DNA of 34,044 nucleotides, taken from the NCBI GenBank assembly GCA_026391975.1, contig JAPLDB010000063.1, forward strand, positions 1 to 34,044, written 5' to 3'. The position numbers and the translations under genes were made by a program. A model generated the notes under the pieces. It made no database searches. It was not told where the DNA came from and saw only the letters and a program-made list of their open reading frames with translations. This DNA comes from Bacteroidota bacterium (GTDB taxonomy: Bacteria; Bacteroidota; Bacteroidia; AKYH767-A; 2013-40CM-41-45). Positions 17,622-24,400 of this stretch are shown in pieces (position 1 is the first letter of the stretch; every line of letters begins with the position of its first letter).

Positions 17622-18935
17622 CTATCGTTCCAAACCATTTTTATAGAATGCAATGCATCGTTTCCTTGCAATCTCATAATCCACCATGGGTTTTGGATAT
17701 GATTTCTCCTGAAATTCCGGAACCCACTTTCTTATGTAAATAAAATCAGGATCGAATTTTTTGGTCTGTGCCTCCATATTAAAAATGCGGAAGTAAGGCG
17801 CAGCATCACAGCCTGTTCCTGCGCTCCATTGCCAGTTCCCATTGTTGCTGGCAAGTTCATAGTCAAGCAATTTTTGCGCGAAGTATGCTTCACCCAATCG
17901 CCAGTCAATGAGCAAATATTTTGTGAGGAAGCAGGCCACAATCATACGCACACGGTTGTGCATGAAACCTGTTGCGTTCAATTCGCGCATACCGGCATCT
18001 ACGATTGGAAAGCCTGTTTCTCCTTTACACCATTTTTCAAAACCTGCTTCATCATCGTTCCATTTCAGACGATCGTATTCCTTTTTAAAAGCATGATCAG
18101 CAACGTGCGGAAAATGCCATAGCACCTGCATAAAAAACTCCCTCCAGATCAACTCATTCACCCACGTGTCACTTTTGTTCCAGGCTTTTCGTACAAGTTC
18201 GCGGATACTTACTGTTCCAAAACGAAGGTGAATGCCAAGGTGTGATGTTCCTGCAACGCCGGGAAAATTTCTTGATTCAGCGTAATGTTTGACAAGCGTA
18301 AGATCAAGATCATTGGCGGGAAAATCAAAATTCGATTCTTTAAATCCGATTTCAGGGATACTTAATAATGATTGTTTTTTTACATTTTTGAAATTGGAAT
18401 AATGTTTTTCTGTTGGATATGATTTCAGATCAGCACTTTTTTCATTTCCGACTTTCGCTCTCCACTTTTTCATGTAAGGTGTAAAAACGGTATAAGGCAA
18501 TCCGTCATCTTTTGTTACCTCATCTTTTTCAAAAATGACCTGGTCCTTGAAAGTATGGAAGGCGCAATTAGTTTCTTTTAACAGGGCTCGAACTTTTTCA
18601 TCACGGGACCTTGCATATGGCTCATAATCGTGATTTGCGAATACATTGCTGATGTGAAATTCTTCAATTAGATTTTTCCATATAGCTATTGGATCGCCCA
18701 TCCTGACTATCAATGCAGATCCATGCTTTTCTAATTCTTTATTTAATCGATGAAGTTGTTTGTGAATAAAAAGGATTCGCTTATCACTTTTATCTTCAAG
18801 ATGATCTAAGATAGAAGTATCAAAAATAAAGAAGCACAAAACAGGATTTCCGCTTTGCAAAGCATGCAGCAGACCGGCATTGTCATGTAAACGCAAATCC
18901 CTGCGAAACCAGAAGGCTGAAGTTTCTTCCTGCAT
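17622..18935 (-). CDS. phr: Deoxyribodipyrimidine photolyase, class I CPD type
   Basis: 437 residues. It repairs cyclobutane pyrimidine dimers using blue light and FADH. The N-terminal antenna-binding Rossmann domain begins AFWFRRDLRLHDNAGL. The C-terminal FAD domain contains FPGVAGTSHLGIHLRFGTVS, NELIWREFF (Glu266, at the position of the lesion-contacting Glu of E. coli photolyase), TGFPIVDAGMRELNATG and GNWQWSAGTGCDAAPYFRIF. The electron-transfer tryptophan triad is conserved: Trp292, Trp345 and Trp368 each sit exactly 14 positions before E. coli Trp306, Trp359 and Trp382. This supports an active photolyase rather than a signalling cryptochrome, and a light-exposed habitat. Confidence 0.93.
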   Translation of the reverse strand: MQEETSAFWFRRDLRLHDNAGLLHALQSGNPVLCFFIFDTSILDHLEDKSDKRILFIHKQLHRLNKELEKHGSALIVRMGDPIAIWKNLIEEFHISNVFANHDYEPYARSRDEKVRALLKETNCAFHTFKDQVIFEKDEVTKDDGLPYTVFTPYMKKWRAKVGNEKSADLKSYPTEKHYSNFKNVKKQSLLSIPEIGFKESNFDFPANDLDLTLVKHYAESRNFPGVAGTSHLGIHLRFGTVSIRELVRKAWNKSDTWVNELIWREFFMQVLWHFPHVADHAFKKEYDRLKWNDDEAGFEKWCKGETGFPIVDAGMRELNATGFMHNRVRMIVACFLTKYLLIDWRLGEAYFAQKLLDYELASNNGNWQWSAGTGCDAAPYFRIFNMEAQTKKFDPDFIYIRKWVPEFQEKSYPKPMVDYEIARKRCIAFYKNGLER

Positions 18936-18991
18936 TTTAAATGTAATACAGAAACGCAGGACGAATGGAATTGTTTTTAATCAAAAGAATC

Positions 18992-19138
18992 CCTCGCCTC
19001 AGGCGAGGTGGGGTTGAATAAAATTGCAGCCACGAATTACACGAATTTACACAAACAAATTTGCAATGTATACCCTAATTGGTGATAATTAGTGTAATTC
19101 GTGGCAAGATACCTCGTCTCGCCTTAGGCGAGGCGGGG
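18992..19138. repeat. Composite repeat: GCCTnAGGC palindromes flanking a CACGAATT hairpin
   Basis: A near-perfect palindrome (18992-19008, CCTCGCCTCAGGCGAGG, then TGGGGTT) and a second copy (19118-19132, CTCGCCTTAGGCGAG, then GCGGGGTT) are in the same orientation. Between them is a 24-nt-arm inverted repeat (19029-19052 with 19082-19105, GCCACGAATTACACGAATTT). The inner element is the same family as 9301-9376. It fills most of the gap between photolyase and the DUF5723 gene; no coding signal is seen there. Confidence 0.75.
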
Positions 19139-19161
19139 TTATTCATTTATGTACGAAAGCC

Positions 19162-20604
19162 TTAGCTATTCATCGGGCACCCACCTTTGTTGCTGTTCTT
19201 TTTCCGAAGCATGCACGAATTGAATTTAAAGCCAAAGAAAATATCCATACTCCTTACATCTGACCCTACAAATGAAAGTAAACGGTCTGTACCCAACACA
19301 AAAAACAAATATCGCACAGCTACTCCCATATAAACATGTTCATACTCATACATGTTTGCAGAGATGGATGCTTCAAATTTCCTTGTTTCATATCGAGGGA
19401 CCAATGCAATCGAGTTGGCACGGAATACTTCTCTATCGGAGAGCGGCAAACGCTGTACAACACTGAGATTTGCATACCAGCGCGGCTTGATACAATAATC
19501 AAACTGGAGACTGGCGGCAGCAGGCATGAAGATCCCGAAATGATCGGATGCAAGTGAACTGCCTGAATGTGCACTGAGTTGTGTATCGACATCTTCAATG
19601 CCGTTAAATTTTGCCGTGTCTATATAGTTCCATTGAAATGTACCGTCATTAACCTGAAAGCGGGATGCACCACGGTTAAAGTAGACATAACCGAGATCAA
19701 TCAGAGAAACGCCGACTTTATACTGGTACCGTTTTCTTCTGTCAGCATCTTTCCCGCATTCATATGCGCCGGGATTGCGTTTGTGAATTTACACAGCGCC
19801 AATGTCTGCACTGCCGCCAAATCCCCTGATGCTGAGAAGTCCGCCATTATTTCCAACCATTGCATGACCATAATCAAGATTGACATGATTCATATAAAGC
19901 GAATTGCTGTCAGGGATTGTGTATTCACCCACATCGGCGTGAAGGAACATTCCGTCAAATGCAACAATGCCGTTAATGGTAGCGCCCCAGGCAATCCAAT
20001 GCGGATCTCTGTCAGTATAAACTTTTGCATAAGTAAATCCGATGTCTGCAAGCATCATCCCCGCAGCATTTAACTGCATATCTCTGAATACTGCATTGTG
20101 TAATTGTGCATCATCAAATTTGGTATAGAATGCTCTTGCAATGGGTGTTGGAACGCTGTTCGCTGAGATGACTGCACGAATGGCTGTATGCACAGCCCAT
20201 GCTTTTGTATTTTTATTTTTGATATAGGATGGTCCAAGCAACAAGCCGCTTGCATAAGCGTGTTTACTATTAGAAGTTTTGTATTCAACGAATGTAGTGC
20301 TGTTCGTCTGCGTTCCGCTTTCTGATGTAGTAGTTTTAGTATTGACGTCAGATAGCTTTGGCAAGTAGAGGTAATTGTTGTCGTAAAAAACATCGCCTGC
20401 CAGTATATTCACTTCGTATTCATAAGGCACACCGACAATGGCGGCAGGATTCAGATGCAATCCCATAACGCCGGCATAATTGCTATTGGCATATCCCCAT
20501 AATTCCTGTGCGTTGGAAAGAATCAAAAAACTGCAACAAATCATCAGTGAAAAAAATCCAGTTTTGTAAAGGAAGCGGAAATGTTTACTGTTAATGATGC
20601 ACAT
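19162..20604 (-). pseudogene. DUF5723 family protein interrupted by one in-frame stop codon
   Basis: The first 271 residues (20604 to 19792) have a signal peptide ending near SNAQ and the family opening ELWGYANSNYAGVMGLHLNPAA. A TAA at 19789-19791 stops translation directly after GGSADIGAV. The same frame then runs on without further stops for 208 codons to TAA at 19162-19164. That part is plainly the rest of the protein: YQYKVGVSLIDLGYVYF, then RYANL-like barrel strands, then GVAVRYLFFVLGTDRL and MDIFFGFKFNSC. The total of 480 codons is the normal size for these outer-membrane beta-barrel-like proteins of unknown function. The break may be a recent nonsense mutation, a 3-nt deletion merging two codons, or a sequencing error. 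Confidence 0.8.
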
Positions 20605-20684
20605 GAGAAGATAACGATTAAATCGGACTCAATATTTGAAACGAATGTTGTAGAAACCCGGTTTCATGGAATTCCTGCGAATTA

Positions 20685-21164
20685 TCAAAGAAGAAGTGAT
20701 TGTTGCCCGCTTTCAAGATCGAGTAGCCATTGCTTCCTCCACAGCCCGCCTGCGTATCCCACCAGCTCACCATTTGAGCCAATCACACGGTGACAGGGAA
20801 TGATAATGCCAATTGGATTCTTCCCGTTTGCTGATGCTGCAGCACGAATTTTTTTCTCATCCCCAAGCTGATGCGCCACATGTAAATATGAAACGGTCTT
20901 CCCATAGGGAATATTGAGAAGCTCATCCCATACATGTCTTTGAAAAGTAGTTCCGTTTGGCTGCAACTGTAATTCAAATTTTTTTCTTTTTCCGGAAAAA
21001 TATTCATTGAGTTGTTTCACGCATTGCTTAAGTGAAGCAGGTACTTTCGAAAGACCCATACGTTGCTCATCTATGAATGTAACTGAAAAAATCACAGCAT
21101 GTGAGCCGGTAATTTCCAGTGTACCGATTGGTGTTTCCAAATATGCTTTGTGAATCTGGTTCAT
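20685..21164 (-). CDS. ogt: Methylated-DNA--protein-cysteine S-methyltransferase
   Basis: 159 residues. It removes O6-alkyl groups from guanine by transfer to its own cysteine. The alkyl-acceptor Cys124 lies in the signature IIPCHRVIG; upstream are the DNA-recognition segment TFQRHVWDELLNIPYG and the helix RAAASANGKNPIG, downstream YAGGLWRKQWLL. The length suits an Ogt-type protein with no AdaA domain. It begins 8 bp behind the PaiB-like gene on the same strand and belongs to the SDR-GNAT-PaiB-MGMT run, so it is probably read from the same transcript. Confidence 0.95.
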   Translation of the reverse strand: MNQIHKAYLETPIGTLEITGSHAVIFSVTFIDEQRMGLSKVPASLKQCVKQLNEYFSGKRKKFELQLQPNGTTFQRHVWDELLNIPYGKTVSYLHVAHQLGDEKKIRAAASANGKNPIGIIIPCHRVIGSNGELVGYAGGLWRKQWLLDLESGQQSLLL

Positions 21165-21172
21165 GAGCTAAT

Positions 21173-21790
21173 TCAATCATGTCCGTGTTTCCGCATTTCT
21201 TCCGCAACTGCTTTTGAATTCGCATCGTCACTTTTCTCAAGCTCGTTGACGATGTTAGTATGATCCTCCTCATTCCTGTTCTGTGATAATTTGAAACTGG
21301 ATTGTATCGTTTCAATCGACAGTGTAAATCCTGTTACTCCGGTAACATTTTCTCTTATGGTCTTCGGACTTATATTTTCAAAATATTTAGGCTTCGCAGA
21401 TTTTTGCTCAAAATGATTGGTTAGTTGTATCAGGTGTTCATACAGCTCAATTTCTGTCATGACCTTGATTTTTCCATAAACATGCACTGCAATATAATTC
21501 CATGTGGAAACATTGTCGTGACTGTACCAGGAGGAAGAAATATAAGAATGCGGGCCCTGAAATATAGCCATGGCTGTATTCGAATTGTAAAACAGGTTTC
21601 CCTGTTCGTTCTCTTTGGAGATATGCCCGATCAAAATATGTTCCCCGTTTTCTTCATGCAACATCATTGGTATATGCGTTGCCACTGGTTTATCACCGTC
21701 ACTGATTATAAGAATACCAAAAGGATTTTTATGAACAACCTCAAGGAGCTCTTTTCTGTTGCTGTTTTTATATCTGTCGGGAGTATACAT
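21173..21790 (-). CDS. FMN-binding PaiB-like protein
   Basis: 205 residues of the FMN-binding negative transcriptional regulator family (Bacillus PaiB type), a split-barrel flavin fold. The opening MYTPDRYKNSNRKELLEVV, the core NPFGILIISD...PVATHIPMML, HILIGHISKENEQ, AIFQGPHSYISSSWY and STWNYIAVHVYG are typical. The C-terminus (VTGFTLSIETIQSSFKLSQN) is also a family hallmark. I chose ATG 21790 rather than the in-frame TTG at 21814, because family members begin at M-Y-x-P. The gene lies in a run of closely spaced genes. The family is classed as regulatory, but the protein has no obvious DNA-binding domain and could be a small flavin oxidoreductase. Confidence 0.9.
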   Translation of the reverse strand: MYTPDRYKNSNRKELLEVVHKNPFGILIISDGDKPVATHIPMMLHEENGEHILIGHISKENEQGNLFYNSNTAMAIFQGPHSYISSSWYSHDNVSTWNYIAVHVYGKIKVMTEIELYEHLIQLTNHFEQKSAKPKYFENISPKTIRENVTGVTGFTLSIETIQSSFKLSQNRNEEDHTNIVNELEKSDDANSKAVAEEMRKHGHD

Positions 21791-21832
21791 GGCTGACGGC
21801 TTACTGAAAACCAAAAGTACGGAAGAAAATGA

Positions 21833-22348
21833 CTAAACTTTCGAAGGATTAAAACCTTCATAAATCCATGCATCCGTATTGTACACATGTTGAACTCGTG
21901 TATATTTCAATCCGATTTTTTCAAGCACCCTCTGAGAGGCTATATTGTCAAAACGGGTGGCCCCCACAATTTTATCTAAACCGATTTTTTCAAATCCATG
22001 CTTTAATAGTTCCTTCGACATTTCAGTTGCATAACCTTTACCCCAGTGCTTTTTCAAAAGGCGGTAACCGATTTCAATGTCATCAGTGTCGTCAAGATTT
22101 TTCAATACAAACCAGCCTGCAAAATCACCGGTATTCTTTTCATGACAAATCCACAGTCCCAATCCCTGTTCATATTTGTTTGTCTTGAAAATTCTATTCA
22201 GTGTGCTCTCTGTTTCTTGAATTGTTGTTTCCGGTGGACGGATAAATTTCATCACCTCAGGATCTGAGTGAAGTTCGAAAAGCAACGGCAAATCTTCTTT
22301 GGAAATTTCCCGAAGATAAAGCCGCTCTGACTCAAGAAAATTTTTCAT
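21833..22348 (-). CDS. GNAT family N-acetyltransferase, RimJ/RimL-like
   Basis: 171 residues. The fold is Gcn5-related, with the opening LESERLYLREISKEDLPLL, strand DDIEIGYRLLKKHWGKGYATEM (the acetyl-CoA pyrophosphate loop WGKGYA), and the end helix and strand NIASQRVLEKIGLKYTRV. This pattern is that of the RimJ/RimL group, which acetylates N-terminal amines or small molecules; the actual substrate is unknown. It starts 3 bp after the SDR stop codon and ends 42 bp before PaiB, which suggests cotranscription. Confidence 0.9.
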   Translation of the reverse strand: MKNFLESERLYLREISKEDLPLLFELHSDPEVMKFIRPPETTIQETESTLNRIFKTNKYEQGLGLWICHEKNTGDFAGWFVLKNLDDTDDIEIGYRLLKKHWGKGYATEMSKELLKHGFEKIGLDKIVGATRFDNIASQRVLEKIGLKYTRVQHVYNTDAWIYEGFNPSKV

Positions 22349-22351
22349 TTA

Positions 22352-23137
22352 TTAGAGTGATCCGGTACGTCCCCCGTCAACAGGAACATTAATTCCCGTG
22401 ATATAAGAAGCAGCAGGTGATGCCAGGAAAGCCACGACAGCAGCGATCTCTGAAGGGTCAGCAAACCGCCCCATCGGAATTTCATGCAGCATTTCTTTTT
22501 GCATTGCTTCAATGCTTTCACCCGTTTTTTCAGATTTATTCTGGATGATGGACTGAAGCCTTATGGTGTTTGTTGCTCCCGGCAGTACATTGTTTACTGT
22601 TATGCCAAAGGATGCAACTTCATTTGCAAGCGTCTTGCTCCAGTTGGCAACAGCAGCACGAATGGTATTAGAAACACCCAGATTTTTCAATGGCACTTTC
22701 ACAGAAGTGGAAATGATGTTGATGATGCGTCCGTACTTTTCTTTTTTCATCCCGTCAACTACTGCCTGCATCAGGATGTGATTGCAGATAAGGTGATTAT
22801 TAAAAGTGATCCTGAATTCTTCTATGTCAGCATTTACAATCGGCCCGCTGTTTGGTCCTCCGGTATTATTGACAAGTATATGGACGGTGTTGCTCTTCGC
22901 AAATGCACCGGCTTTCTCTTTGATTTCATTGGGATGTTGAAAGTCTGCAACGATAAACTGGTGCTTTTGACCTTCTGAAACATCCAGATCCTTTATTGCT
23001 TCGGCTAATTTATTTTCATCTCTGGCCATGAGAACACATGTAGCCCCCAGTTTTGCAAGCTCAATGGCAGATGCTTTTCCAATTCCCTGTGTGCTTCCGC
23101 AGACCAGAGCGGTTTTTCCTTTTAATGAAAGATTCAT
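22352..23137 (-). CDS. Atypical SDR family oxidoreductase, kynurenine-cluster neighbour
   Basis: 261 residues from ATG 23137. The frame stays open to 23293, but that extension reads through a dispersed repeat, and the family begins at NLSLKGKTALVCG. The NAD(P) motif is GSTQGIG (14-20) and the structural motif is NNTGG (90-94). The canonical YxxxK is replaced: the aligned segment GVSNTIRAAVANWSK has Ser156 and Arg160, with Ser145 as the remaining catalytic serine candidate. The C-terminal end VPVDGGRTGSL is typical of SDRs. It is divergent from the 3-hydroxyanthranilate dioxygenase gene, so it may act in that pathway. It heads the SDR-GNAT-PaiB-MGMT run. Confidence 0.9.
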   Translation of the reverse strand: MNLSLKGKTALVCGSTQGIGKASAIELAKLGATCVLMARDENKLAEAIKDLDVSEGQKHQFIVADFQHPNEIKEKAGAFAKSNTVHILVNNTGGPNSGPIVNADIEEFRITFNNHLICNHILMQAVVDGMKKEKYGRIINIISTSVKVPLKNLGVSNTIRAAVANWSKTLANEVASFGITVNNVLPGATNTIRLQSIIQNKSEKTGESIEAMQKEMLHEIPMGRFADPSEIAAVVAFLASPAASYITGINVPVDGGRTGSL

Positions 23138-23141
23138 GCGC

Positions 23142-23149
23142 GAAAGATA
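23142..23149 (-). promoter_or_regulatory. Possible -7 box directly ahead of the SDR start
   Basis: On the minus strand TATCTTTC (seven of eight to TAnnTTTG) ends four bases before the ATG at 23137. With the usual spacing the transcript would begin within a base or two of the A of ATG, which would make the mRNA nearly leaderless. No good -33 TTG is seen at the expected distance. Confidence 0.3.
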
Positions 23150-23180
23150 GTGCGAAAGTCCAATGATCGCGAAGAATATT

Positions 23181-23269
23181 TCACGCAAAGCCGCAGAGGC
23201 CGCTAAGAAAATCCCATTGAAGTAATTATTTCCCTGAATCTCTTTGCGATCTTTGCGGCTTTGCGTGAT
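23181..23269. repeat. CACGCAAAG-family inverted repeat
   Basis: The left arm begins at 23181 (TCACGCAAAGCCGCAGAGG) and the right arm ends at 23269 (reverse complement TCACGCAAAGCCGCAAAG), separated by about 35-40 bases. The arms are tandem GCAAAGCC-type repeats. It lies between the divergent SDR and dioxygenase genes, so here it is in a promoter region rather than behind a gene. Confidence 0.78.
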
Positions 23270-23366
23270 ACTTTTTTTAATCTCGGCGTGCATTTAACTT
23301 ATTAAAAGTATTTTTCTTTGTAACTTGCTTTCCTTTTTAAATTCATCTTAAATAAATTCCAAACCC

Positions 23367-23894
23367 ATGGCCATTCAACGCGCTTTCAATTTCAAACAAT
23401 GGATCAATGATAACCGTCACCTGCTTAAACCTCCTGTAGGAAACCAGCAGGTGTATAAAGGCAATGATGACTTTATTGTCATGGTTGTAGGCGGACCCAA
23501 CTCCCGGAAGGATTACCATTACAACGAGGGCGAAGAGTTTTATTATCAGGTGGAAGGCAACATCACACTCAAGATCATTGAAGATGGAAAGCCCGTTGAC
23601 ATTCCCATCAATGAAGGAGATATTTTCCTGTTGCCTCCGAAAACCCCGCACTCACCGCAGCGTCCGGCCGGCACAGTAGGAATGGTGGTTGAATTGTACC
23701 GCCACGAAAAAGAAATGGATGGATGCTTTTGGTTCTGTGAAAAATGCGGCAATGAATTGCATAAGGAATATTTCCCGCTTACCAATATCGTAACAGAACT
23801 TCCCAGGATCTTCGATAAGTTTTATTCCAACCTCGAACAGCGCACGTGTAAGAATTGCGGAACGGTGATGGAACCACCGCCGAAACTGGTGTAG
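23367..23894 (+). CDS. nbaC: 3-hydroxyanthranilate 3,4-dioxygenase
   Basis: 175 residues, the prokaryotic length. The enzyme opens the ring of 3-hydroxyanthranilate to 2-amino-3-carboxymuconate semialdehyde in tryptophan degradation. The cupin iron ligands His51 and Glu57 (DYHYNEGEEFYY) and His95 (PPKTPHSPQRP) are present, together with Arg47 and Arg99, which bind the substrate in the Ralstonia enzyme, and a glutamate at 109 at the expected site. The C-terminus carries the rubredoxin-like pair of CxxC motifs (Cys124/Cys127 and Cys161/Cys164) found in bacterial forms. The downstream gene for the next enzyme lies behind a 506-bp repeat-rich gap. Confidence 0.95.
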   Translation: MAIQRAFNFKQWINDNRHLLKPPVGNQQVYKGNDDFIVMVVGGPNSRKDYHYNEGEEFYYQVEGNITLKIIEDGKPVDIPINEGDIFLLPPKTPHSPQRPAGTVGMVVELYRHEKEMDGCFWFCEKCGNELHKEYFPLTNIVTELPRIFDKFYSNLEQRTCKNCGTVMEPPPKLV

Positions 23895-23898
23895 CAGC

Positions 23899-23998
23899 CG
23901 GCCCCCTAACCCCCGAAGGGGGAATAACAGCGGCCCCCTGGCCCCCAAAGGGGGAATAACAGCGGCCCCCTGGCCCCCAAAGGGGGAATAACAGCCGA
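23899..23998. repeat. Three 32-bp tandem repeats with internal C5-A3-G5 hairpins
   Basis: Units start at 23899, 23931 and 23963, exactly 32 bp apart. The second and third units are identical (CGGCCCCCTGGCCCCCAAAG, then GGGGAATAACAG); the first differs at a few positions (CCTAACCCCCGAAGG). Each unit holds a CCCCC-AAA-GGGGG hairpin. It directly follows the dioxygenase stop codon. Confidence 0.85.
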
Positions 23999-24055
23999 AT
24001 AGCCCTCGTAGCTAAGTACTTGAGACAGGAAAAGCGAAGCACCATTATTTGTAGT

Positions 24056-24125
24056 CATTGCGACCGCGAGGAACGAAGCGGGAAACCCCACCAAGTAGTC
24101 ATTGCGAGGAACGAAGCAATCCCCC
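24056..24125. repeat. GTCATTGCGAGGAACGAAGC dispersed repeat, two direct copies
   Basis: GTCATTGCGACCGCGAGGAA followed by CGAAGCGGG begins at about 24054, and a second copy, GTCATTGCGAGGAACGAAGC followed by AATCCC, begins at about 24098. The same core sequence occurs as a scattered intergenic repeat in many environmental bacterial genomes. No open reading frame of coding quality overlaps it. Confidence 0.6.
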
Positions 24126-24284
24126 AAAGGAGAGTACTTCGCAGTTTTAGATTGTAAACCCTGCTCCAACACAAACCTCTTCACCAGCCTTTCATGCTCT
24201 GTCACAAAGAGTATTTTCGGATTACCCAGTTGTACACAAGCTGTTAATTGTCTATTGTTTACTGCCTGTTTTCTCCTGTTGTCT

Positions 24285-24398
24285 TTCTATCCGTACTTCG
24301 TAGATTCGCATCCAATTCGTACTTCATAGTTTCGTACTTCGTAGATTCCTATTCTATTCGTCCTTCGTAAATTCGTATCGTATTCGTATTTCGTACCC
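24285..24398. repeat. ATTCGTACTTCGTA short-period repeat tract before the amidohydrolase
   Basis: This tract is built from variants of TTCGTACTTCGTAGATTC (for example TCCGTACTTCGTAGATTCG, TTCGTACTTCATAG, TTTCGTACTTCGTAGATTC, TTCGTCCTTCGTAAATTCG, TTCGTATTTCGTA), with a rough period of 25-35 bp. It runs to the base before the ATG at 24401, so the promoter and leader of the amidohydrolase must lie inside it. A related short piece is at 12570-12600. Confidence 0.6.
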
Positions 24399-24400
24399 CC

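Noticed and set aside
17622-18935. Signalling cryptochrome or 6-4 photolyase
   Set aside because: The CPD-type glutamate (WREFF) and tryptophan triad line up with E. coli photolyase, and no C-terminal extension is present.
23138-23293. Upstream extension of the SDR frame by 52 codons
   Set aside because: The extension reads through the CACGCAAAG inverted repeat and has no counterpart in SDR proteins; ATG 23137 starts just before the first conserved strand.
23652-24205. Minus-strand frames across the dioxygenase end and the repeat island
   Set aside because: Their translations are low-complexity products of the tandem repeats (Gly/Pro/Arg-rich) with no coding pattern.
23899-24398. CRISPR array
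   Set aside because: The 32-bp units are directly adjacent without unique spacers, and no cas gene is nearby.
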